A stretch of DNA of 64,000 nucleotides. It comes from Caulobacter segnis (GTDB lineage Bacteria > Pseudomonadota > Alphaproteobacteria > Caulobacterales > Caulobacteraceae). Location of the stretch: positions 4,693,001 through 4,757,000 of the forward strand of contig NZ_CP096040.1 in assembly GCF_023935105.1 (NCBI RefSeq), in the 5' to 3' direction. Below are positions 41,887 through 49,998 of this stretch, piece by piece. Below the pieces are notes generated by a model. It was not told the origin of the DNA, ran no database searches, and saw only the letters and a list, made by a program, of their open reading frames with translations. How positions within the stretch are numbered: position 1 is the stretch's first letter; the number at the start of each line of letters is the position of its first letter. The position numbers and the translations under genes are program-made.

Positions 41887-42981
41887 ATGTCGCATCGCTT
41901 GCTCATCGCCGCCCTGGTCGGCGGCCTGACCGCCCCGCTCGCCGCGTGCGGCGGCCATGACGCCGCCGTCGATCCCCGAACCCGGCCGCCAGTGGTGCGG
42001 ATCGCCACCGCGCCGCTCACGGCGGACGGCGGGCGCCAGTTCACCGGCGTGATCTCGGCCCGGGTCGAAAGCCAGCTGGGCTTCCGCGTCCCCGGCAAGA
42101 TCGTCGAGCGTCTGGTGGACACCGGCCAGACCGTGCGCCGGGGCCAGCCCCTGATGCGCATCGACGCCACCGACTACGTCCTGGCCCAGGCGGCTCAGGA
42201 CCAGTCCGTGGCCGCCGCCCGGGCCCGCGCGGTCCAGACCGAGGCCGACGAGGCCCGCTATCGCGACCTGGTCGCCGCCGGCGCGGTGTCGGGGTCGACC
42301 TACGACCAGATCAAAGCCGCCGCCCTGGCCGCCCGGGCCCAGCTCCAGGCCGCCGAGGCCCAGGCGCGGGTGTCGCGCAACACAGCCGGCTACGCCGTGC
42401 TGGTCGCCGACGCCGACGGCGTGGTGGTCGAGACCCAGGGCGAACCGGGCCAGGTGGTCGCCGCCGGCCAGACCGTGGTGCGCCTGGCCCACGCCGGCCC
42501 GCGCGAAGCCACCATCGCCCTGCCCGAGACCCTGCGCCCCGCCGTCGGCTCGCCCGCGACCGCCTCGGTGTTCGGAAACGACGCCGCCGCCAGCCCCGCC
42601 CGCCTGCGCCAGATCTCGGACGCTGCCGATCCCCGGACCCGCACCTTCGAGGCGCGCTACGTGCTGGACGGCGCCCTGGCCTCGGCCCCTTTGGGCGCGA
42701 CGGTCACCATCGCTCTCCCCGGTCCGGCCAAGACCGCCGGCCGCACCGTCCCGCTGGCCGCCATCTACGACGCCGGCAAGGGTCCGGGCGTCTGGATCGT
42801 CGATCCCAAGACCTCGACCGTCAGCTGGCGCGCCGTGCGCCTGGCCGCCTTCGGCGAGGAAACCGCCACCGTTTCGCAAGGCCTGACCGGCGGCGAGCGC
42901 TTCGTGGCGCTGGGCGTCCACATGCTGCACCAGGGCCAGCGCGTTAGCCCGCAAGACCTCAAGGCGGAGGCCGCGCGATGA
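41887..42981 (+). CDS. RND efflux periplasmic adaptor subunit (MFP), lipoprotein
   Basis: This 364-residue protein starts at ATG 41887, downstream of the operator; its leader LLIAALVGGLTAPLAACGG is a lipoprotein signal. The biotinyl-lipoyl-like domain is GFRVPGKIVERLVDTGQTVRRGQPLMRID near residue 60. A helical hairpin (AAQDQSVAAARARAVQTEAD) and a beta-barrel with membrane-proximal domain follow. It joins the inner membrane pump to the outer membrane factor. Its last codons overlap the pump ATG (ATGA, 42978-42981). Confidence 0.92.
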   Translation: MSHRLLIAALVGGLTAPLAACGGHDAAVDPRTRPPVVRIATAPLTADGGRQFTGVISARVESQLGFRVPGKIVERLVDTGQTVRRGQPLMRIDATDYVLAQAAQDQSVAAARARAVQTEADEARYRDLVAAGAVSGSTYDQIKAAALAARAQLQAAEAQARVSRNTAGYAVLVADADGVVVETQGEPGQVVAAGQTVVRLAHAGPREATIALPETLRPAVGSPATASVFGNDAAASPARLRQISDAADPRTRTFEARYVLDGALASAPLGATVTIALPGPAKTAGRTVPLAAIYDAGKGPGVWIVDPKTSTVSWRAVRLAAFGEETATVSQGLTGGERFVALGVHMLHQGQRVSPQDLKAEAAR

Positions 42982-45900
42982 GCTTCAATCTCTCCGCCCT
43001 GGCGGTTCGCGAGCGATCGATCACCCTGTTCCTGATCATCGCCATCACCTTCGCCGGCGCCTTCGCCTTCATGAAGCTGGGCCGCGCCGAGGACCCCAGC
43101 TTCTCGATCAAGGTCATGACCATCGTCACCGCCTGGCCCGGCGCCACGGCCCAGGAGATGCAGGACCAGGTCGCCGAGCCGCTGGAAAAGCGGATGCAGG
43201 AGTTGAAGTGGTACGACCGCTCGGAGACCTTCACCCGCCCCGGCCTGGCCTTCACCACCCTGACGCTGAAGGACCAGATCCCGGCAAAGGAGGTTCCCGA
43301 GCAGTTCTACCAGGCTCGCAAGAAGATGGCCGACGAGGCGCCCAACCTGCCGCGCGGCGTGCTGGGTCCGTTCGTCAATGACGAGTACGGCGACGTCACC
43401 TTCGCGCTCTATGCGCTGAAGGCCAAGGGCGAGCCCCAGCGCCTGCTGGCCCGCCAGGCCGAGACCCTGCGCCAGCGGCTGTTGCACGTGCCGGGCGTCA
43501 AGAAGGTCCAGATCATCGGCGAGCAGCCGCAGAAGATCTTCGTGGAGTTCAACCAGGCGCGCCTGGCCACGCTGGGCGTGAGCCCGCGAGACCTGTTCTC
43601 CGCCCTCAACGACCGCAACCTCGTCACCCCGGGCGGCGCGATCGAGACCCAGGGCCAGCAGGTCCAGGTCCGCCTGGATGGCGCGATCGACAGCCTGGAC
43701 AAGATCAAGGAGACGCCGATCGTGGTCGGCGGCCGCACGCTCAAGCTCGGCGACATCGCCGAGGTCAAGCGTGGGTACGAGGATCCGGCGACGTTCCTGA
43801 TCCGCAACGGCGGCGAACCGGCCATCGTGCTGGGCGTGGTCATGAAAGACCGCTTCAACGGCCTGGAGCTGGGCGAGAACCTCGAGAAGGAGGCCAAGGC
43901 CATTGAGGCCGAGATGCCGCTGGGCATGAGCTTCTCGAAGATCACCGACCAGTCGGTGAACATCGTCGAGGCCTATGACGAGTTCATGCTGAAGTTCTTC
44001 GTGGCCCTGGCCGTCGTCATCGTGGTCAGCCTGATCAGCCTGGGCTTCCGGGTCGGGGTGGTGGTGGCCATGGCCGTGCCGCTGACCCTGGCCGGCGTCT
44101 TCGTGATCATGCAGGTCACCGGGCGCGACTTCGACCGCATCACCCTGGGCGCGCTGATCCTGTCGCTGGGCCTTTTGGTCGACGACGCCATCATCATCAT
44201 CGAGACGATCGTGGTGAAGATGGAGGAGGGCAAGGACCGGATTTCGTCGGCGACCTATGCCTGGGGCCACACCGCCGCGCCGATGCTGGCCGGCACCCTG
44301 GTGACGATCATCGGCCTGATGCCGGTGGGCTTCGCCAAGTCCACGGCCGGCGAATACGCCGGCAACATCTTCTGGGTCGTGGCCTTCGCCCTAATCACCT
44401 CGTGGTTCGTGGCGGTGATCTTCACGCCCTATCTGGGCGTGCTGATGATCCCCAAGATCAAGCCGATCGAGGGCGGCCACGCGGCGATCTACGACACGCC
44501 GCGCTATCGCAAGCTGCGCGCCCTCGTCGTCTGGACAGTGGAGAACCGCATCAAGGTGGCCGCCGGCGTCGGCGCGGCGATGGTCGCGGCGGTGCTGATG
44601 ATGGGCGGAATCAAGCAGCAGTTCTTTCCCGGCTCGGACCGCCCCGAAGTGCTGATCGAGGTGCAGATGCCGGAGGGCCAGAGCATCGGCTCGACCAGCC
44701 AGGCCGTCGCCAAGGTCGAGGCCTGGCTCGCCAGGCAGCCGGAAGCCAAGATCTTCACCAGCTATATCGGCCAAGGCGCGCCGCGGTTCTTCCTGGCGAT
44801 CTCGCCCGAACTGCCCGACCCGTCCTTCGCCAAGATCGTGGTGCTGACCCCGAACGAGAAGGCGCGCGATGCGCTCAAGACGCGCCTGCGCCAGTTCGCG
44901 GCCGACGGCGCAGTCCCGGGCGCCAAGATCCGCGCCACCCAGATCGTGTTCGGTCCGCCCTCGCCGTTCCCCGTGGCCTTCCGGGTCATGGGCCCGGACG
45001 CCGATCGCGTTCGCCAGATCGCCGGGCAGGTCAAGGACGTGATGCTGCGCAACCAAGGCATGCGTCAGGTCAACACCGACTGGGGCGAGCGCGCGCCGAC
45101 CGTCCATTTCGTGCTCGACCAGGACCGCCTTCGCGCCTTTGGTCTCAGTTCCGCCGACGCCGCCCAGCAGCTGCAGTTCCTGCTGACCGGCGTGCCGGTG
45201 ACCCAGGTGCGCGAGGATATCCGCTCCGTCGAGGTCGTGGCGCGCACCCGCGGCCAGGACCGTCTCGACCCGTCGCGGATCGGCGCCTTGACCCTGGTCG
45301 GCGCGGCGGGCGAGCGCATTCCGCTCGACCAGATCGGCAAGGCCGAGATCCGGATGGAGGACCCGATCCTGCGCCGCCGCGATCGGATGACGACGATCAC
45401 CGTGCGCGGCGACATCGACGAGCGCCTGCAGCCGCCGGACGTCTCGACGCAGGTCCAGACGGCGTTGCGGCCGATCATCAAGACCCTTCCGGCCGGCTAC
45501 AGGATCGAGATGGGCGGGTCCATCGAGGAGGCCAACAAGGCCAACGCCGCCCTGGCCGTGGTCTTCCCGCTGATGTTCATCCTGATGATGGTGGTGATCA
45601 TCTTCCAGGTCCGGTCGCTGTCGGCGATGTTCATGGTGCTGCTGACCGCGCCGCTGGCCCTGGTGGGGGTCGCGCCGACCCTGCTGATCTTCCATCAGCC
45701 GTTCGGGTTCAACGCCATCCTGGGCCTGATCGCCCTGGCCGGCATCATCATGCGCAACAGCCTGATCCTGATCGGCCAGATCCAGATCAACCAGGCGGAA
45801 GGCCTCGATCCCTTCCACGCCGTCGTGGAGGCCACGGTGCAGCGCGCCAGACCGGTGATCCTGACCGCGCTGGCGGCGGTGTTCGCCTTCATCCCGCTGA

Positions 45901-46076
45901 CCTGGTCGGTCTTCTGGTCGTCGATGGCTTACACCCTGATCGGCGGCACGATCGGCGGCACGGTGCTGACCCTGGTGTTCCTGCCGGCGCTCTACGCCCT
46001 GTGGTTCAGGATCCGCGCGGGCTCTCACGCCGACGCCTCGACGCCCCCAGCCCCGGACGCGGCCACGGCCGTCTAG
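42978..46076 (+). CDS. RND multidrug efflux pump permease (AcrB/HAE-1 superfamily)
   Basis: This 1032-residue inner membrane pump has the twelve-helix, two-large-loop layout of the RND family. TM4 carries the proton relay pair in LSLGLLVDDAIIIIETIVVK near residue 400, and TM10 contains a lysine-equivalent region around LALVGVAPTLLIFHQPFGFN. AEDPSFSIKVMTIVTAWPGA near residue 37 is characteristic of a subgroup found with single adaptors in alphaproteobacteria. It exports lipophilic or amphipathic compounds using the proton gradient. It is coupled to the adaptor by a 4-base overlap, and a 12-base perfect hairpin follows its stop. The substrate is unknown. Confidence 0.93.
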   Translation: MSFNLSALAVRERSITLFLIIAITFAGAFAFMKLGRAEDPSFSIKVMTIVTAWPGATAQEMQDQVAEPLEKRMQELKWYDRSETFTRPGLAFTTLTLKDQIPAKEVPEQFYQARKKMADEAPNLPRGVLGPFVNDEYGDVTFALYALKAKGEPQRLLARQAETLRQRLLHVPGVKKVQIIGEQPQKIFVEFNQARLATLGVSPRDLFSALNDRNLVTPGGAIETQGQQVQVRLDGAIDSLDKIKETPIVVGGRTLKLGDIAEVKRGYEDPATFLIRNGGEPAIVLGVVMKDRFNGLELGENLEKEAKAIEAEMPLGMSFSKITDQSVNIVEAYDEFMLKFFVALAVVIVVSLISLGFRVGVVVAMAVPLTLAGVFVIMQVTGRDFDRITLGALILSLGLLVDDAIIIIETIVVKMEEGKDRISSATYAWGHTAAPMLAGTLVTIIGLMPVGFAKSTAGEYAGNIFWVVAFALITSWFVAVIFTPYLGVLMIPKIKPIEGGHAAIYDTPRYRKLRALVVWTVENRIKVAAGVGAAMVAAVLMMGGIKQQFFPGSDRPEVLIEVQMPEGQSIGSTSQAVAKVEAWLARQPEAKIFTSYIGQGAPRFFLAISPELPDPSFAKIVVLTPNEKARDALKTRLRQFAADGAVPGAKIRATQIVFGPPSPFPVAFRVMGPDADRVRQIAGQVKDVMLRNQGMRQVNTDWGERAPTVHFVLDQDRLRAFGLSSADAAQQLQFLLTGVPVTQVREDIRSVEVVARTRGQDRLDPSRIGALTLVGAAGERIPLDQIGKAEIRMEDPILRRRDRMTTITVRGDIDERLQPPDVSTQVQTALRPIIKTLPAGYRIEMGGSIEEANKANAALAVVFPLMFILMMVVIIFQVRSLSAMFMVLLTAPLALVGVAPTLLIFHQPFGFNAILGLIALAGIIMRNSLILIGQIQINQAEGLDPFHAVVEATVQRARPVILTALAAVFAFIPLTWSVFWSSMAYTLIGGTIGGTVLTLVFLPALYALWFRIRAGSHADASTPPAPDAATAV

Positions 46077-46083
46077 GGCTCGT

Positions 46084-46115
46084 CATCCCGGCCCTTGTCC
46101 GCGAGGGCCGGGATG
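46084..46115 (+). terminator. Hairpin after RND pump gene
   Basis: CATCCCGGCCCT (46084-46095) and AGGGCCGGGATG (46104-46115) form a perfect 12-base stem with an 8-base loop, 8 bases after the pump stop. There is no U-tract; this form resembles REP-type elements common in Caulobacter and probably ends or stabilises the transcript. Confidence 0.65.
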
Positions 46116-46161
46116 CGGTCGCGGCGTCGCCGCGCCCCTCGCATCGGAGGTCGCCAAGCCC

Positions 46162-46773
46162 ATGACCAGCCCGTCTCGGCCCTCGCGGAACGAACGCCGG
46201 CGCGCCCTGACCCGCGAACGTCTGATCGCCTCGGCGAGCGAGCTGTTCGGCCGCGTCGGCGTCCGCGCCGTCCGGGTCGACGACATCGCCGCGGCCGCCG
46301 GGGTCACCAAGCCCACCCTCTACCGGCACTTCCAGGGCAAGGAAGACCTGGTGATCGCCTGCGTGCGCGCCGAAGGCCTCAGGGCCCGGTCTGACATGGC
46401 GGCCAGCGTCGAAGCGGTGGGCCCTGCGCCGGCCCGGCGCGCCCTGGCGATCGCGCGCCATTTCGCCGAACTTTTCGCCCAGGTCCCATGCCGGGGCCTG
46501 CTCATCGTCGATCTCGCGGCGGAACATTTCGATCCCGGCGATCCGGTGCTCGAGGCGACACGCCTCGAACTGGAGGCCCTGCAAGAGGCCATGGTCGCGC
46601 TGCTGTCGCCGGCTCGCCCCGCCTGGGCCCGCGCCGCGGCGAGCCGCCTGGCCCTGGCGGTGTACGGCGCCAGCGCCGTCTGTCGCGTGCTCGCCCCGGC
46701 GGTCTGCGAAACCCTGATCGATCAGGCGCGCGCCATCCCCCTGGATCGCGAGGCGACCAGCGTGGCGTCTTAG
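46162..46773 (+). CDS. TetR/AcrR family transcriptional regulator
   Basis: This 203-residue protein has a canonical N-terminal TetR helix-turn-helix (RERLIASASELFGRVGVRAV, DDIAAAAGVTKPTLYRHFQG, residues about 16-60). The C-terminal half (ALAIARHFAELFAQVPCRGL, LDLAAEHFDPGDP-like region) is similar to TetR_C domains of unknown ligand. It follows the RND operon by 85 bases including a hairpin. It has GGAGG upstream but no palindromic operator could be picked out. Its target may lie elsewhere, since the RND genes already have a dedicated TetR. The next feature is a tRNA fragment, so this is the last gene before a likely island boundary. Confidence 0.9.
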   Translation: MTSPSRPSRNERRRALTRERLIASASELFGRVGVRAVRVDDIAAAAGVTKPTLYRHFQGKEDLVIACVRAEGLRARSDMAASVEAVGPAPARRALAIARHFAELFAQVPCRGLLIVDLAAEHFDPGDPVLEATRLELEALQEAMVALLSPARPAWARAAASRLALAVYGASAVCRVLAPAVCETLIDQARAIPLDREATSVAS

Positions 46774-47335
46774 GATGTCGGGGAGAATGGTGGACGCGAC
46801 AGGGATTGAACCTGTGACCCCTACGATGTCAACGAACAGAACACCAGACAATATCATTAATTTACAATGACTTAAGTTTTCGCGCGTTCCGCTTTGTTCC
46901 GGGTTTTTGGGCTTATTCTGGGGGGACTCTGGGGGGAAATTTCAAGGTCCGCTTGGGTGGGATCGAACTGCAGACTCCGAAATTGAGGCTCGATCCCGCG
47001 CAAGTGCAGAGAGCGAACACTTGGGTTGCCACCACCAGCAACCGTCGCTTCCGATCCATTCCAGCCCTTGAGGCGCGAACCTTCAGGCGGCTGCGCGCCA
47101 TTTGCTGACGTTGGCGTCCCTGCAACTTTCGGACATTCAGGTGCCCGCGCCGATGGCAAACTTCGCCCATTGCGGTCGAACCTGGTGCGTGCTCGCAGCC
47201 TGGTTTCCACTGTAACTGCGTCTTTTGAGGCGGTGTGAAACAACGTCGGCTATGGGCCAGAGCAAATCTTTCAGAAGCTTCATTTGTCAGGGGCGAACGC
47301 TTTGTCGAACTTGCGTCTGCCATTCGGAGAACGCC
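46774..47335. other. Gene-free stretch with tRNA scar and lower GC
   Basis: The 562 bases between the tetR and acetamidase genes hold the tRNA-Val fragment (46788-46834), then AT-richer sequence and no convincing gene. Weak open frames here have no recognisable domain and poor codon bias. The composition contrast with the left flank supports a foreign insertion beginning at the tRNA fragment. Confidence 0.55.
46788..46834 (-). tRNA. 3' fragment of tRNA-Val(GAC), probable attachment-site scar
   Basis: On the minus strand the 47 bases read from the last bases of the anticodon 5' stem through loop TTGACAT (anticodon GAC, valine), stem CGTAG, variable loop GGGTC, T-arm ACAGG-TTCAATC-CCTGT, acceptor strand CGCGTCC, discriminator A and CCA. 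The D-arm and 5' acceptor half are absent; upstream sequence is unrelated and AT-rich. Such 3' fragments are left when tyrosine-recombinase elements integrate in a tRNA gene. Given the orientation, the element should lie toward higher coordinates. The full tRNA-Val gene is not in the window. Confidence 0.85.
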
Positions 47336-48619
47336 ATGCGCGCCCTGCTGTTGTTGTTCGCTGTTCTCGGGGCCTCGTCAGCCTATGCAGCGCCCCAAAC
47401 CTGGCTCCTCGCGGTGGACCGATGGGGAAACCAAGAGCATCGCGTTCTCACCGTGGCGACGACGGGAACGACGCTTTCGGGGTCGCTCGACGGGCGGCCG
47501 GTAACCGGTCGTGATGATGGGAATCGATTGACCTTCGAGACCGTCGACAGTGATGGCGCGCTCTATCGTTTCGAGGCGACCGCGCGCGGTGATCGATGGA
47601 CGGGCTGGGCGGACTATCCCGACACCGGCAACGCGGCACGGGTGCGTCACACTTTCAGCGCCCAGCGGCTGAACATCCCCGAGGGCCCTATCCGCCGGTT
47701 CACCTATGAGCCAACGCAGTTCTCAAACACCTTCACCGCCGACTTGCCCCCGGCCCTAGTCATACGACCGGGGGACATTGTGTCGACGCGTACGATCGAC
47801 TCCGGCGGCGTGGACGACCGCGGGCGCGTCGTCGCGCTCTATGGCAATCCACAGACCGGGCCATTCTTTGTCGCAGGCGCGAAATCTGGAGACGTGCTGG
47901 CGGTTCACATCCGTCGGCTGTCGCTCAATCGCGATTATGCCGACAGCCTCGACGGCTTGACCGGGCGGGCGATGTCGTTGGGATTGGCCGCGAAGGCGGC
48001 GGGCCTTGGCAAACGGGTTCGGTGGCGACTCGACCGTGCGGCAGGACTAGCAATCCTGGAAGACGCGACGGGCCACCTGAAGGAATATGCCGTTCCGGTC
48101 CGCCCGATGTTGGGCGGGCTGGGCGTCGCGCCCGACTTCGGCTTTCCACCGCAATCGGCGGGCGATAGCGGCCGCTGGGGCGGCAACATGGACTTCAACG
48201 AGGTTGTGGAGGGCGCTACGGTTTATCTGCCGGTTTTCCAGCCGGGCGCCATGCTTTTCCTGGGAGACGGCCATGCGCTGCAGGGCGACGGCGAAACGAC
48301 CCAATGGGCGCTGGAGACATCTCTCGACGTGGAGTTCAGCGTCAAACTTCTGTCGCCGCGGCCGCTCGCGAGCCCAAGAATAGAGACCGATCGTCGGATC
48401 AGTGTCTTGGGTCAGGCCCCCTCCCTAGACGAAGCCGTACGTGCGGCGAGCAGCGCCATGGTTCAATGGCTCGAGCAAGACTATAGCCTCAGCACGGCGG
48501 AGGCTTCGCTGGTTCTCGGCGTAGCCGCAGAATACCGCGTGGCCACGCTGGCTGGGAGGAACGCCGGTGTAGCGCTGAGTATCGAACGCTCGCGCCTGCC
48601 CGGTCCAAAGCGCGACTAG
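47336..48619 (+). CDS. Acetamidase/formamidase family protein, exported
   Basis: This 427-residue protein starts at ATG 47336 with GGAG upstream and a signal peptide (MRALLLLFAVLGASSAYA). After a beta-rich N-terminal segment of about 110 residues comes the FmdA/AmdA domain: PGDIVSTRTIDSGGVDDRGR, AGAKSGDVLAVHIRRLSLNR, WGGNMDFNEVVEGATVYLPV, GAMLFLGDGHALQGDGE. The family hydrolyses short amides such as formamide or acetamide; a periplasmic form is unusual but known by sequence. Codon use is less GC-biased than in the genes to its left, and it is the first gene right of the tRNA-Val fragment, consistent with horizontal transfer. It is convergent with the 2HCT operon. Confidence 0.88.
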   Translation: MRALLLLFAVLGASSAYAAPQTWLLAVDRWGNQEHRVLTVATTGTTLSGSLDGRPVTGRDDGNRLTFETVDSDGALYRFEATARGDRWTGWADYPDTGNAARVRHTFSAQRLNIPEGPIRRFTYEPTQFSNTFTADLPPALVIRPGDIVSTRTIDSGGVDDRGRVVALYGNPQTGPFFVAGAKSGDVLAVHIRRLSLNRDYADSLDGLTGRAMSLGLAAKAAGLGKRVRWRLDRAAGLAILEDATGHLKEYAVPVRPMLGGLGVAPDFGFPPQSAGDSGRWGGNMDFNEVVEGATVYLPVFQPGAMLFLGDGHALQGDGETTQWALETSLDVEFSVKLLSPRPLASPRIETDRRISVLGQAPSLDEAVRAASSAMVQWLEQDYSLSTAEASLVLGVAAEYRVATLAGRNAGVALSIERSRLPGPKRD

Positions 48620-48675
48620 CGCCATAGGCGGACTCTGCGTCCCCACCTGAAAGAAGACATTCAAACGGCCAGCCG

Positions 48676-49998
48676 TCAGCGCCAGCGCGCGAACAGGGCC
48701 AGAATTACCGTCACCGTGATAGCTCCGCCGATCCGCGTGGCGATCTGGGCGAAGGGCATCAGCTGCATGCGGTTGGCCGCGGTCAGGATAGCCACGTCGC
48801 CGGTGCCGCCCTGTCCCGAGTGAGTGGCGTTCACGATCGCCGCTTCGATCGGATAGAGCCCGACCCAGCGCGAAGTGACGAAGCCCGTGGCGATCAGCGA
48901 GACGACCGTGACGAAGATCGTGATCAGGGTCGGCAGGTTGAACGCCTGCATCAGCTTCTCCCACGGCGTCTTGGCCACCCCGATTGCAAACAGCAGCGGA
49001 TAGGTCACGCAGACCTGGAAGAACCGGTAGTTGGCGTAGGCGCCCTGCTCCAGCGATGGCGGGGCCAGGCGGGCCAGCTTGATGACAACCGCCAGGCCCA
49101 GCATCACCACCGGCCCCGGCCAGTGGAACAGCGTCTGGGTCAGGCCGCCCAGCAGATAGAGCACCGCCACCATCAGCAGGGCCGCGCCCAAGGTCTGGGT
49201 CGACACGGCACCGCCCACCGACGCATGGGCGGCCGGCGACGAGGTCTTCTCGCCGGGCTGCAGACGTCCCTCGCCAGTCAGTTTGGGGAACCGACGGCCC
49301 AAGAAGTTAAGACCGCCCGCCAGGACGATGGCGCTGAGACTGCCCAGCATCACCGCCGGCAGCACCTCGGCGAAGGCCTCGCCCTGCGGCTGGCCCGAAA
49401 AGTGGGCATAGCCGATCGACAGCGGGATCGCTCCCTCGCCCACCCCGCCGGCCATGATCGGCGCGACCACCTTGAACAGCGTGTGCTTGAAGCCCAGACC
49501 CAGCGCCACGCCGGTCGAGCAGCCGACCACGAAGGCGACGATCGAGCCCAGGGCCAGCGGTATGAAGATCTTGCCGAAACCCGTGATCAGCGACTTGCGA
49601 TCCATGCCCAGGATGCTGCCGACCACGATCGAGGCGATGAACAGGTAGAGGAAATTCGAGTTCTCGGTGAAGTCCGAGATCGACTTGACCAGCACCTGCG
49701 GCAGCAGGCCGGCATACTCCAGGTAGGACGGCGCGAAGGTCGCGAAGATCGCCGCGAAGCCCAGGCGGTTCAGGATCGGAATCTGTTTGCCGATCTCGGC
49801 GCACAGGAAGCCGCCGGTGATCAGGAAGGCGATGTTGGCCAGGATGTCCGACGGCGCCTTGCCCATGGCGACATAGGCGCCGGAAAGGCCCATGACGATC
49901 AGCAGCAGCGGCATGGGCGCGACGCCCAGCCGGGTCTCCATCAGCGCCCACCAGCGGGTCAGGAGCGGCCCGGGCGCGGTGTCTTCGACGGAGCTCAT
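48676..49998 (-). CDS. 2-hydroxycarboxylate transporter (2HCT/CitS family)
   Basis: This 440-residue inner membrane protein has the two inverted GGxG re-entrant signatures of the 2HCT family, PIMAGGVGEGAIPLSIGYA near residue 185 and NATHSGQGGTGDVAILTAA near residue 395. Characterised members carry citrate, malate or lactate in symport with Na+ or H+ or by exchange. The ATG at 49998 overlaps the TGA of the CocE hydrolase gene, and that gene follows a TonB receptor by 20 bases, so outer membrane uptake, hydrolysis and inner membrane import are encoded together. The hydroxy acid imported is unknown. Confidence 0.93.
   Translation of the reverse strand: MSSVEDTAPGPLLTRWWALMETRLGVAPMPLLLIVMGLSGAYVAMGKAPSDILANIAFLITGGFLCAEIGKQIPILNRLGFAAIFATFAPSYLEYAGLLPQVLVKSISDFTENSNFLYLFIASIVVGSILGMDRKSLITGFGKIFIPLALGSIVAFVVGCSTGVALGLGFKHTLFKVVAPIMAGGVGEGAIPLSIGYAHFSGQPQGEAFAEVLPAVMLGSLSAIVLAGGLNFLGRRFPKLTGEGRLQPGEKTSSPAAHASVGGAVSTQTLGAALLMVAVLYLLGGLTQTLFHWPGPVVMLGLAVVIKLARLAPPSLEQGAYANYRFFQVCVTYPLLFAIGVAKTPWEKLMQAFNLPTLITIFVTVVSLIATGFVTSRWVGLYPIEAAIVNATHSGQGGTGDVAILTAANRMQLMPFAQIATRIGGAITVTVILALFARWR

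Noticed and set aside
46872..47243. Minus-strand open frame next to the tRNA-Val fragment as a possible integrase remnant
   Set aside because: It lies where an integrase would be expected, but no tyrosine recombinase motif (R, HxxR, Y) or similar sequence can be seen in it or in the other frames.
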